Source: Candidatus Fluviicola riflensis (GTDB lineage Bacteria; Bacteroidota; Bacteroidia; Flavobacteriales_D; Crocinitomicaceae). Taken from it: 64,000 nt of DNA. Below the pieces are notes generated by a model. It was not told where the DNA came from and ran no database searches. It worked only from the letters and a program-made list of their open reading frames with translations. Positions within the stretch are counted from its first letter, which is position 1. The number at the start of each line of letters is the position of its first letter. The stretch spans positions 1,148,001-1,212,000 of the forward strand of contig CP022585.1 in the NCBI GenBank assembly GCA_002243285.1, written 5' to 3'. Shown piece after piece: positions 48,572 through 57,036 of the stretch. Position numbers and translations under genes: made by a program.

Positions 48572-51286
48572 ATGTTAAGAATACTTGTACTATTCGTCTT
48601 TTTAATCCCAGTTCTAGCGTTTTCGCAAACGGCAACCGTGAAAGGTGTGGTAAAAGACGCCGGAAACAGTGAAACTATTCCCGGTGCCTATGTTGCTATT
48701 AACAGCACCTATCGCGCAGTTACCGATTTAGACGGTCGTTTTGAATTCAACGATGTTCCTTACGGAATTTATGTCATTACTATTGCTGTAGTCGATATGG
48801 ATACGCTGACTGAGAATCTGAACGTCAACCGCCCGGAAATGGAACTCGAATACAAAGTAGGGAATACTACCCAGCTGGAAGAGTTTAAAGTGATCGCACC
48901 AATTGCAGGTCGTCGCACTCCGGTTGCTTCAACCACAATCGGTTCCGAAAAAATTGTGGAAGAACTCGCTTCCCGCGATATTCCGATGTTGTTAAACGCA
49001 ACTCCGGGAGTTTATGCAACACAAACCGGCGGTGGCGATGGTGATTCACGGATTACAGTTCGTGGTTTTGATCAGCGAAATGTTGGTGTACTCATCGATG
49101 GTGTACCCGTTAACGATATGGAAAACGGTTGGGTTTATTGGTCAAACTGGTTTGGTTTGGATGCGATTACCAACACGATCCAGATCCAGCGCGGATTGGG
49201 AGCAACCAAACTGGCAATGCCTTCGGTTGGCGGAACATTGAACATCATTACTGCCGGAATCGGTAACAAAAAAGGAATCTCATTCAAACAGGAATTCGGA
49301 ACAGGAACGTTTTTACGCTCAAGCCTTTCTTATAATTCAGGTTTGATGAAAAATGGATTGGGAGTTGTATTATCCGGTTCCTACAAACAAGGAAACGGAT
49401 GGGTTGAAGGAACCAATACACAAGGTGGTTTCTATTACGCTAAAATTCAGAAAAAGTGGAACAAGCACTTACTGTCACTATCAGGCTTCGGTGCACCGCA
49501 ACAACACGGCCAGCGCTCGTTTAATCAACGTATTCAATACTGGGATGCGCAAACGGCACGCGATATGGGATTGACAATCGATTCGGCGGCGATCTTTGAT
49601 CGCGGAATTCGTTTCAACCAGCACTGGGGATACCGCACCGTTGACGGAAAGAAGGAAGTGATGAATGAACGCTTGAATTACTACCACAAACCTCAGGTAA
49701 CGCTGAAAGATTTCTGGACAGTAAACAACAAGTTGTCAATCTCTAACATTGCTTATTTATCTGTCGGTAAAGGTGGAGGAACACGTTTGTCTAACTCAAG
49801 CGGAATTCTCTACACAGAAGAGGGCACGATTGATTGGGACGCAATTGTCAAAACCAACCAGGTTGACCAATTATTCGGCGGTCCGAATGTAGATCCGCTT
49901 TATAGTGATACCGAATTAAAATCGACTCAGGTACTGGTTTCAAGTGTTAATAATCACTTTTGGCTGGGCTACCTTGGACAGTTTACCTATGATCACAACG
50001 AAAAATGGCAAACTTCCGGAGGAATCGATTACCGGTATTATAAAGGAACGCACTACCAGGAAATCCGTGATTTGCTGGGCGGTGATTACTACGTAAATGA
50101 TGCTAACAAGAATTCATCGACACCAATGATGCGCGAGGGCGATAAAATTTCATTGAATACCTATAACAATCATCGTGACGGTTTGGTACAGTGGGGTGGA
50201 GCTTTTGGCCAGGTAGAATACAAGGACACGCGTTGGACAGCTTTCCTGAATTTGTCGGGTGTAAGCAATTCGTACAAAGGAATTGACTATTTCCAGAAAA
50301 AAGTATTGGAAGTAGGGGATACGACATTGCGTATTGGTTATTATGACACCATTACGTATCAGGGACAAACGTATACGTCTTCATCTGATGGCTTAAAAGA
50401 TTATGAAACTGACTGGAAAACCTTATTCGGTGGAACAATCAAAGGTGGTGCAAGTTTGGCTCTAACTGAATATGCTACTGTTTTCATGAACTTGGGGTAT
50501 TTATCAAGAACGCCCCAGTTCAGCAACGTCATCGATAACAACACCAATACCTTCTTCCGCGAAATTCTCAATGAGAAAATTCTTGCTGCCGAAGCCGGTT
50601 ACGGATATGCCAACAGCCGTTTCGGAATCAACGTAAACGGATACATTACCAACTGGCAAAACAAACCATTTCCATTTGGTGTTTCCGTTCCTGATCCGAA
50701 CGATCCTACGGCAAGTATTTATGTAAATATCAATGGAATGGATGCCTTGCACCTTGGTGCAGAGGTTGATTTGGCTTACGAAATTACAAAGAAAATATCC
50801 GGAGAGTTTATGTTTTCTTACGGTGATTGGACATGGAATTCATCCGAATCGGTTACCATTCCTGATTTGAATAACTACACTTTTACCTTTGATGCAAGAG
50901 GCGTTCACGTAGGTGATGCTGCACAAACAATGGCCAACGTAGGATTGCGTTATGAACCGATCAAGAATTTGTTTTTGAAAGTTCAGTATCAATGGTTTGA
51001 TCGTTATTACGCTAACTTTACACCGTTTTCACTACAAGGGGCAAATGCAGGTCGTGAGTCATACAAATTGCCTTCTTACGGTTTGCTGAACTTATTTGTA
51101 GGATATAAATACCGTTTCGGTAAAGTGAATACTTTCTTCAACGGATCTATTACCAACGTGCTGAACACCATGTACATGGCCGATGCAACGAATAATTTTT
51201 ACGGAACTGATTTCGATGCGGCTTCTGCATCGGTGATGTTCGGACAAGGATTCCGCTTTAACTTGACACTCGGAGTTCAATTTTAA
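48572..51286 (+). CDS. TonB-dependent outer-membrane receptor
   Basis: A 904-residue receptor. The signal peptide ends AFSQ (residue 19). A CarboxypepD-regulatory-like beta domain follows (about 22-110; GVVKDAGNSETIPGAYV, TDLDGRFEFNDVPYG), as in SusC-type and other Bacteroidota receptors. The plug spans about 120-235 (LLNATPGVYATQTGGGDGDSR, RGFDQRNVGVLIDGVPVND), and the barrel ends in an aromatic strand (RFNLTLGVQF). It is not SusC by length and no SusD lies next to it. The next gene, 19 nt downstream, is a secreted endonuclease, then a split 5'-nucleotidase, so a nucleic-acid-derived ligand is inferred. Expression must read through the upstream hairpin. Confidence 0.93.
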   Translation: MLRILVLFVFLIPVLAFSQTATVKGVVKDAGNSETIPGAYVAINSTYRAVTDLDGRFEFNDVPYGIYVITIAVVDMDTLTENLNVNRPEMELEYKVGNTTQLEEFKVIAPIAGRRTPVASTTIGSEKIVEELASRDIPMLLNATPGVYATQTGGGDGDSRITVRGFDQRNVGVLIDGVPVNDMENGWVYWSNWFGLDAITNTIQIQRGLGATKLAMPSVGGTLNIITAGIGNKKGISFKQEFGTGTFLRSSLSYNSGLMKNGLGVVLSGSYKQGNGWVEGTNTQGGFYYAKIQKKWNKHLLSLSGFGAPQQHGQRSFNQRIQYWDAQTARDMGLTIDSAAIFDRGIRFNQHWGYRTVDGKKEVMNERLNYYHKPQVTLKDFWTVNNKLSISNIAYLSVGKGGGTRLSNSSGILYTEEGTIDWDAIVKTNQVDQLFGGPNVDPLYSDTELKSTQVLVSSVNNHFWLGYLGQFTYDHNEKWQTSGGIDYRYYKGTHYQEIRDLLGGDYYVNDANKNSSTPMMREGDKISLNTYNNHRDGLVQWGGAFGQVEYKDTRWTAFLNLSGVSNSYKGIDYFQKKVLEVGDTTLRIGYYDTITYQGQTYTSSSDGLKDYETDWKTLFGGTIKGGASLALTEYATVFMNLGYLSRTPQFSNVIDNNTNTFFREILNEKILAAEAGYGYANSRFGINVNGYITNWQNKPFPFGVSVPDPNDPTASIYVNINGMDALHLGAEVDLAYEITKKISGEFMFSYGDWTWNSSESVTIPDLNNYTFTFDARGVHVGDAAQTMANVGLRYEPIKNLFLKVQYQWFDRYYANFTPFSLQGANAGRESYKLPSYGLLNLFVGYKYRFGKVNTFFNGSITNVLNTMYMADATNNFYGTDFDAASASVMFGQGFRFNLTLGVQF

Positions 51287-51305
51287 TTTGCTAACAATAA
51301 ACAAC

Positions 51306-53477
51306 ATGAAAAAAGTCATTTACGCAACATTCATTGCTGTTCTGTTCAGTTTGAATGCCATTGCACAAGCAGTGCTTCCTACAAGCTGGAGCTTTACAAC
51401 ACCTACACTTCCTGTGGGTTGGACAGAATCGGGAACCGGCTTATATACGGCTTCCGGTAATACACCTCCAACAATGAAACTGGACAATACCGGTGATTAC
51501 CTGATCATCAACTTTGCAAGTAACCCCGGAAATTTGACATATTTTCTTGCAGGTAACAGTTTCTCTGGTGGAACTTTTACAGTGGAAGAATCTGATTTGG
51601 GGGTTGTCTGGACAACCTTGCATACATTTACTGCACCTACATCTACCTATACACAATATACGGATGTACCATTAGCGACATCGCGTTACATCCGTTTTAT
51701 CTACACCCAGAAAGTAGGAGGTAATATCGGTTTAGATGATGTAAACATTGCAGCGGCTCCGGCTGGTCCTCAACAGGAAATCAACATAACGCAAGGTGCT
51801 ACAACCATTATTGACGGTGGAAGTTATACCTGGAGTTCTCCTGTAAGTACGATGACTCCTGCTACATTTACAATTGAAAACCTGGGAACTGCAAATACAC
51901 TGAACATTTCAAGTGCAGTTATTTCGGGAGCAAACGCTGCAGACTTTGTTGTTTCTGCTTCACCTTCTTCGGTAGCGGCAGCAGGAACTGCTCCGTTGAC
52001 TGTAGATTTCACGCCTTCTGTGGCCGGAACACGCAATGCTATTTTGACAATCACCAGCGATGATGCAGATGAAGCATCTTATGTCGTAAATCTGATTGGC
52101 ATCGGTGGTAGTTATGCAACAGAGCCGGCTGCTCAGGCTACTTCATTGAACTTTACGAATGTGAAGACTTACCGATTCAATGCGGCATTCACGTCTTCCG
52201 CTTCGGCCGAAGGATACATTGTTTTAAGAAAAACAGGTTCAGCAGTTACAGGTGCTCCAGCCGACGGAACTGTATACCAACGCGGAGATTTAATTGGTGA
52301 CGGACAAGTTGTGTACAGTGGACCTGCCACTTCTTTCACGCCAAACTACATCGCTGCTAATACAACTTACCATTTTGCTGTTTATGCTTACAATGGAGAC
52401 GGTACTTACATAAACTATTTGACGACTAGTGCGTTGACAGGTTCAACAACTACGCCTGCTACCATGATGCCTGCAGGTTATTACAATGGTATCAATACGT
52501 CTAGTGCTACTTTTGTTGCCGACTTGCACACCTTAATCAATCCTCATCAACAACAGTTTTATAGTAACTACGGGAACTATATGGTAAAAGGATTCTACTC
52601 ACGCGATACTACCTTAGATAGAAGAGTTGTAACATGTGTGTACAGTGGGGAAAACAAAATCTACTCAGAACCATTCGATTTTACAGTAACTGGTTTCAGT
52701 CGGGAACACACTTATTGCTATAGTTGGATGCCTACAAACCTTGACCCAAACTCTGATGATTTGCCTGAATACAGTGATTATCACCATTTGTTTCCAACTA
52801 ATCAAAACCAAGCGAATGCCGTACGCAGCAACTACCCGTTGGGTGAAGTTGTAACGGTTTCATCAACTTACCTTGGTGCAAAATATGGTTTGGATGTAAA
52901 TGGTAACCTGGTATATGAACCACGTGATGAGCACAAAGGTGATGCGGCTCGTGCAATGATGTATGAAGCTATTTGCTATACAACTGTTGGTGGAAACAAT
53001 TGGGGACTTCCAAATCCTATCAGCGGGTCGATTAACTACGGACAAGATCAAGGATTGTTGAAACAATGGCATTTCCAGGATTTACCGGATAACAGAGAGA
53101 TTTCACGTAATGACTACGTTGATTCATTGCAAGATAACCGTAACCCGTTTGTGGATAGTATCGATTTCGCTTGTTTCGTCAACTTCACCAACATGAGTTA
53201 TGAAGCATTGGGTTGTATTGCTGACATAGAAGAAGCATTAAACGCAGGATTTATTGCTTATCCGAACCCTGCTAAAAACGAATTGTCATTGCACGTGAAT
53301 GCAACAACAATCTCTTCTTACGAAATCCTTGATATGCAAGGACGAGTAGTAATGAAAGCGAACGTTTCTAACCTGAATTTGGTGAAATTAAATATCGCAT
53401 CGCTGAAATCAGGATCGTATATCGTGAAAGCCGTAACACCTTACGGAGTTGCACAGAAATCACTTATTATTGAATAA
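51306..53477 (+). CDS. Secreted endonuclease I (EndA/NucM type) with T9SS type A tail
   Basis: 723 residues from ATG 51306 (the frame opens at a TTG, 51288). Signal peptide ends AIAQ (about 20). Residues 21-150 resemble a carbohydrate-binding or choice-of-anchor sandwich. About 155-270 is an ASPM/SPD-2-like Ig domain (FTIENLGTANTLNIS, VDFTPSVAGTRNAIL). About 280-380 is fibronectin-III-like. The endonuclease I domain (about 385-640) has the catalytic REHTYCYSW with His468, DYHHLFPTNQNQAN, and SNYPLG. It ends in a type A tail (FIAYPNPAKNEL...SYIVKAVT). This family cuts DNA and RNA non-specifically, here outside the cell. It is in the same transcript as the TonB receptor and 5'-nucleotidase. Confidence 0.93.
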   Translation: MKKVIYATFIAVLFSLNAIAQAVLPTSWSFTTPTLPVGWTESGTGLYTASGNTPPTMKLDNTGDYLIINFASNPGNLTYFLAGNSFSGGTFTVEESDLGVVWTTLHTFTAPTSTYTQYTDVPLATSRYIRFIYTQKVGGNIGLDDVNIAAAPAGPQQEINITQGATTIIDGGSYTWSSPVSTMTPATFTIENLGTANTLNISSAVISGANAADFVVSASPSSVAAAGTAPLTVDFTPSVAGTRNAILTITSDDADEASYVVNLIGIGGSYATEPAAQATSLNFTNVKTYRFNAAFTSSASAEGYIVLRKTGSAVTGAPADGTVYQRGDLIGDGQVVYSGPATSFTPNYIAANTTYHFAVYAYNGDGTYINYLTTSALTGSTTTPATMMPAGYYNGINTSSATFVADLHTLINPHQQQFYSNYGNYMVKGFYSRDTTLDRRVVTCVYSGENKIYSEPFDFTVTGFSREHTYCYSWMPTNLDPNSDDLPEYSDYHHLFPTNQNQANAVRSNYPLGEVVTVSSTYLGAKYGLDVNGNLVYEPRDEHKGDAARAMMYEAICYTTVGGNNWGLPNPISGSINYGQDQGLLKQWHFQDLPDNREISRNDYVDSLQDNRNPFVDSIDFACFVNFTNMSYEALGCIADIEEALNAGFIAYPNPAKNELSLHVNATTISSYEILDMQGRVVMKANVSNLNLVKLNIASLKSGSYIVKAVTPYGVAQKSLIIE

Positions 53478-53481
53478 ACCG

Positions 53482-54195
53482 ATGGTTAAGTTCATTGGAA
53501 TTTTATTAATTGGAGCAGGTCTTTCGGCCTGCTCTTCTTATTCCTACAAGGCTTTCAATGCGCAACGGATTGATGTAAAGACTCCGGTTGAGAAAGATCC
53601 TGAAGTGGATTCGTTGGTGGCGCCTTACAGGAGAGCACTGGCTTTGGAAATGAATCGTGTAATCGGAGAAGCAACCGAAGATATGCAAGTGGCGCGTCCT
53701 AATTCTAACCTTGGCCAATGGGTGACGGATGTTGTGTTGCAATTCGGGAAAGACAGTTTGCTAGCCAATCAGGCAGAAAAACTACCGGTTATTGCGATCC
53801 TGAATACCGGTGGAATCCGAGCCTCTTTGTCGAAAGGGTCACTTACCGTAGGCGATATTTACAAGCTTATGCCATTTGATAATCAACTTATTGCACTTAA
53901 ATTGCCGGTTGATCAGATCAATGAAATAGAAGCTTATTTGCAAAAAACAGGTGGTGAACCGATTGCGGGATTTACAGTAGTAAACGGAAAAATTGTTATT
54001 GACAATCTCGCGGAATCGCGCTACCTTTGGGTCATCACGACCGATTTTCTAGCCAATGGCGGAGATAAAATGCTCTTTTTCCAAGCGGCAACCGAGAAGA
54101 AATTGAGTCCGGTTTTATTGCGCGATTTATTGTTGCGCGAAGTAGAACGCACCGGAACAATTGAAGAGCAATTGGAAGAACGGATTCGATTTTAA
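53482..54195 (+). CDS. 5'-nucleotidase C-terminal domain as a separate lipoprotein
   Basis: 237 residues from ATG 53482, 4 nt after the endonuclease stop (the frame extends to 53449 but overlaps the previous gene and lacks a signal). MVKFIGILLIGAGLSAC ends in a lipobox, so it is a lipoprotein. The remainder matches the 5'-nucleotidase C-terminal (substrate-binding) domain: NSNLGQWVTD, ILNTGGIRASL, LTVGDIYKLMPFDNQLI, TTDFLANGGDKM. It lacks the metal-binding half, which is encoded by the next gene. Together they would dephosphorylate nucleotides, or related sugar phosphates, in the periplasm or at the surface. Confidence 0.92.
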   Translation: MVKFIGILLIGAGLSACSSYSYKAFNAQRIDVKTPVEKDPEVDSLVAPYRRALALEMNRVIGEATEDMQVARPNSNLGQWVTDVVLQFGKDSLLANQAEKLPVIAILNTGGIRASLSKGSLTVGDIYKLMPFDNQLIALKLPVDQINEIEAYLQKTGGEPIAGFTVVNGKIVIDNLAESRYLWVITTDFLANGGDKMLFFQAATEKKLSPVLLRDLLLREVERTGTIEEQLEERIRF

Positions 54196-54205
54196 CACCT
54201 TCATT

Positions 54206-55117
54206 ATGGATAGAAGAACGTTTATTCACCGTACGGGAATTGTGGCAGCCGGAGCAGCAATAGCTCCGTCATTAATAAGTGCTGCCGGCAAAAAAGATCA
54301 AAAACTCGTGATTCTTCATACCAATGATACGCATTCCAACATCGATCCGTTTCCGGAGAATCATGGTAAGTATCCCGGAATGGGCGGCGTGGCACGAAGA
54401 GCGACGCTGATCGAAGAAATCCGGTCAGAAGAAGAAAACGTTTTGTTATTGGATTGCGGAGATATTTTCCAGGGAACGCCCTATTTCAATAAATTTAAAG
54501 GAGTGCTGGAAATGAAGGTGCTTTCAGAAATGAAGTACGATGCAGCTACATTGGGTAACCACGATTTCGATATCGGTTTGGAAGGCTTTAAACAAGCGAA
54601 AACACACGCCACGTTTCCCTTCGTCAACGCCAATTACGATCTTTCCAACACAAGTCTTCATGATGAGGTAAAACAACACGTTATTATCCGGAAAGGCAAA
54701 CTTAACATCGGCATTTTTGGCTTGGGTATCGATTTGAACGGCCTGGTTTCTTCGGATAATACGGGAGGATTGGTTTACCTGGACCCGGTTGCAAAAGCCC
54801 AGGAACAAGTTGCTTTATTGCGTGAGCAGCACTGTGATTTGATTATTTGCTTGTCGCATTTAGGGTATGAATATCCGACTGATCCAGCAAAAGTTTGTGA
54901 CAAACACCTGGCAGCAAACACCGAAGGCATCGATCTTATTTTAGGCGGACACACCCATACGTTTTTGGAAAAACCGGAGATCGTGAAAAACAAGGTTGGG
55001 AACGATGTGGTGATCAATCAGGTTGGTTATGCGGGATTGTACCTTGGAAGGATCGATGTGTATTGTTCAGGTGATAATCAATTTGAGGTTGCTGGAACAC
55101 CGTTGGGAGTGAAGTAA
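54206..55117 (+). CDS. 5'-nucleotidase N-terminal metallophosphatase domain, Tat-exported
   Basis: 303 residues from ATG 54206. The N-terminus MDRRTFIHRTGIVAAGAAIAPS has the twin-arginine motif. Five calcineurin-like metal motifs are in order: HTNDTHS, DCGDIFQG, LGNHDFDIG, a His in CLSHLGYE, and GGHTHTF, so the di-metal site is complete. The protein stops where classical UshA continues into its C-terminal domain; that half is the preceding gene. The frame also opens earlier (54161), inside the previous gene, and is rejected. The order C-half then N-half is reversed relative to UshA. Confidence 0.93.
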   Translation: MDRRTFIHRTGIVAAGAAIAPSLISAAGKKDQKLVILHTNDTHSNIDPFPENHGKYPGMGGVARRATLIEEIRSEEENVLLLDCGDIFQGTPYFNKFKGVLEMKVLSEMKYDAATLGNHDFDIGLEGFKQAKTHATFPFVNANYDLSNTSLHDEVKQHVIIRKGKLNIGIFGLGIDLNGLVSSDNTGGLVYLDPVAKAQEQVALLREQHCDLIICLSHLGYEYPTDPAKVCDKHLAANTEGIDLILGGHTHTFLEKPEIVKNKVGNDVVINQVGYAGLYLGRIDVYCSGDNQFEVAGTPLGVK

Positions 55118-55133
55118 CTGCGTTCCATTTTCG

Positions 55134-55141
55134 TACATTTG
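55134..55141 (+). promoter_or_regulatory. Possible -7 box before the 55164 gene
   Basis: TACATTTG matches TAnnTTTG and ends 22 nt before the GTG start. Confidence 0.45.
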
Positions 55142-55163
55142 TGCTGAAGTCAACTAACGTATT

Positions 55164-56450
55164 GTGAAAGTACCTATCATCTTATTGTTTATTAGTTCTT
55201 TCCATTGTTTTGGGCAGAAAGCCATGTTACCTCAGGCTGACTCAAACCGACTTACAAAGAAGAGTAACAACATCATTAAATACGATCCGCTTCAATTGGC
55301 GTTTGGCGAGATTCCATTTAGTTGGGAACGTCGGATTACAAACCACATTTCTTTTGAACTTACATTGGGACCAACCAGAAGTGGAATTATAAAAAACAGG
55401 TTCTGGCTCCGTGATCCGGATACTTATGGAGTAACCGGCAAGTTTGGTATTGTTGCGGGAGGGAATTTTCGTTTTTACCTTCTTAAAAATGCTAATCCGC
55501 TGAGCAAAGTATATGTGGCTCCCGGTTTTCGTTACCGGACACTTCTGGATAAAGAACGAGACTATACCCGTGAGTCTATGGGGCTTTTAACCATCGGTTA
55601 CCAACACCAATTCCCCCGACGATTATTATTGGATGTATATACAGCTTTTGGGTATGAGTTCGTCAAGCGAAGAGAGTTTTTCGGTTTGAATTATTCGAAC
55701 CTGGATTTATCCAATTACTTTGTATATACTACTTACAGCCAGTTTATTGCAACTGCAGGAGTGAAGGTTTCCGTGAGACCACTTCCTAAAGAACTAATAG
55801 GAACGAAGCGTGAAAAATACCATTGGCCGGCAGTTGAATCGCGCAGGTTGGTTTTCAAATTCGCACCACAGCGATTACTCCTGGCCGATTATGAGTTGGG
55901 TATTGAATGCCGATTCACAAAAAGATGGTCGGTAGAATTGGAAGGAGGAATCACCAAATCTCATACAGCTTTGGAGCGGTTTTATCTGAAAGTGCCTTAT
56001 CCGGGCTATTCCTATCACAGTACCTTTCAGGGAACGACGGCATTGGGTTATGCAGGATCGATTTCATTCCGGTATTATTTAACCGGCCGGGCAACTGCGC
56101 TTTCAGGGTGGTATGTTTCTCCCGGATTGAAGTACAGACGATATAACGACGACTATTACTTTGAGAACTACGACTATGAAAATAACATCGACTATTCCAC
56201 AAGTGCAAAAGGAGGCCTAAACGAAGCATTTGCATCGGTTGTCATCGGAAATCAAATCTGGTTTCTGAAACATGGATCACTTGATGTATATGCAGGGTTG
56301 GGACTTGGTGGTTTTCATGGGATTTATCGGGTGGTTGGAGAAAAGCCACCAGGATGGCAGGGCTTTCACCAATTTTATATCTACGGAATGAAGTATGACA
56401 AAACAAGCCTTATTCCCATGGCCGGGTTGAAATTGTCGATTGGGTTTTAG
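55164..56450 (+). CDS. Predicted outer-membrane beta-barrel protein, unknown
   Basis: 428 residues from GTG 55164 (VKVPIILLFISSFHCFGQ gives a signal peptide). The sequence alternates hydrophobic and polar residues, is rich in Tyr, Phe, Arg and Gly, and shows a twice-repeated layout: YDPLQLAFGEIPFSWERRITNHISFELTLG and FAPQRLLLADYELGIECRFTKRWSVELEGG share spacing, about 205 residues apart. This suggests two related barrel or sandwich halves. It ends with a strand LIPMAGLKLSIGF whose final Phe is typical of outer-membrane proteins. No family is recognised. It has its own box, so it need not belong to the nuclease locus. Confidence 0.75.
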   Translation: MKVPIILLFISSFHCFGQKAMLPQADSNRLTKKSNNIIKYDPLQLAFGEIPFSWERRITNHISFELTLGPTRSGIIKNRFWLRDPDTYGVTGKFGIVAGGNFRFYLLKNANPLSKVYVAPGFRYRTLLDKERDYTRESMGLLTIGYQHQFPRRLLLDVYTAFGYEFVKRREFFGLNYSNLDLSNYFVYTTYSQFIATAGVKVSVRPLPKELIGTKREKYHWPAVESRRLVFKFAPQRLLLADYELGIECRFTKRWSVELEGGITKSHTALERFYLKVPYPGYSYHSTFQGTTALGYAGSISFRYYLTGRATALSGWYVSPGLKYRRYNDDYYFENYDYENNIDYSTSAKGGLNEAFASVVIGNQIWFLKHGSLDVYAGLGLGGFHGIYRVVGEKPPGWQGFHQFYIYGMKYDKTSLIPMAGLKLSIGF

Positions 56451-56472
56451 TATTAACTACCTTCTTGTTTTA

Positions 56473-56967
56473 TTATAAATCATCCAGCAAATCTGAGTTG
56501 AACAAACGTTCTTTGGGTGCATTTTGAGCCACCAGAATCATGTTTAAGAATGAGATAATGATTAGGCATATTCCGCCAATTATAATTAGGTAGAATCCCA
56601 CGCCATATTTGTAATCAGCGTTCGGTGGTTTGATGAAGATGCGATTAAATCTGATTTCTTCAGGTAGGAATAACAACATTATTGCGATCAACACGGCTAT
56701 AAAAAATGCGATAATGGATAGTATGCGATTCTTTGTCAGGATTACTAAAAGCGTACAAATCAATGCCAGAATCACTGCGATTATTGCTAAACCGAGTTGA
56801 TAACCGTAAGTGGTAGAGTTCGCATATACTACTGGAACGTACAGGGATGAAGTATCGACCTTCGAATAGGGTAACAATAAACTCACCACAACCATCAAAA
56901 AGAAAAAAACAGCAGCAATTCGCTGTATGCGATAGTATTTTTGAATAGTTGTCAATCCATTTTCCAT
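56473..56967 (-). CDS. Four-helix membrane protein, DUF4293-like layout
   Basis: A 164-residue membrane protein with four predicted helices (about residues 16-33, 55-77, 82-103 and 124-149) and a mostly uncharged character. The N-terminus (MENGLTTIQKYYRIQRI) and the arrangement resemble DUF4293, a common Bacteroidota membrane family of unknown function, though I cannot confirm it. It is downstream of lpdA on the same strand but separated from it by a strong terminator, and is convergent with the 55164 gene. Confidence 0.75.
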   Translation of the reverse strand: MENGLTTIQKYYRIQRIAAVFFFLMVVVSLLLPYSKVDTSSLYVPVVYANSTTYGYQLGLAIIAVILALICTLLVILTKNRILSIIAFFIAVLIAIMLLFLPEEIRFNRIFIKPPNADYKYGVGFYLIIIGGICLIIISFLNMILVAQNAPKERLFNSDLLDDL

Positions 56968-56977
56968 TTTACTACGT

Positions 56978-57014
56978 ATAAAAAAGAGGTTCCCGTCGAA
57001 ACGAAAACCTCTTT
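56978..57014 (-). terminator. Terminator of lpdA with UUCG tetraloop
   Basis: On the minus strand a 14-pair stem (AAAGAGGTTTTCGT with ACGGGAACCTCTTT, three G-T pairs) closes a TTCG loop, followed by TTTTTA. Confidence 0.9.
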
Positions 57015-57036
57015 CGAGTTTATTATCTTTTTCTTC

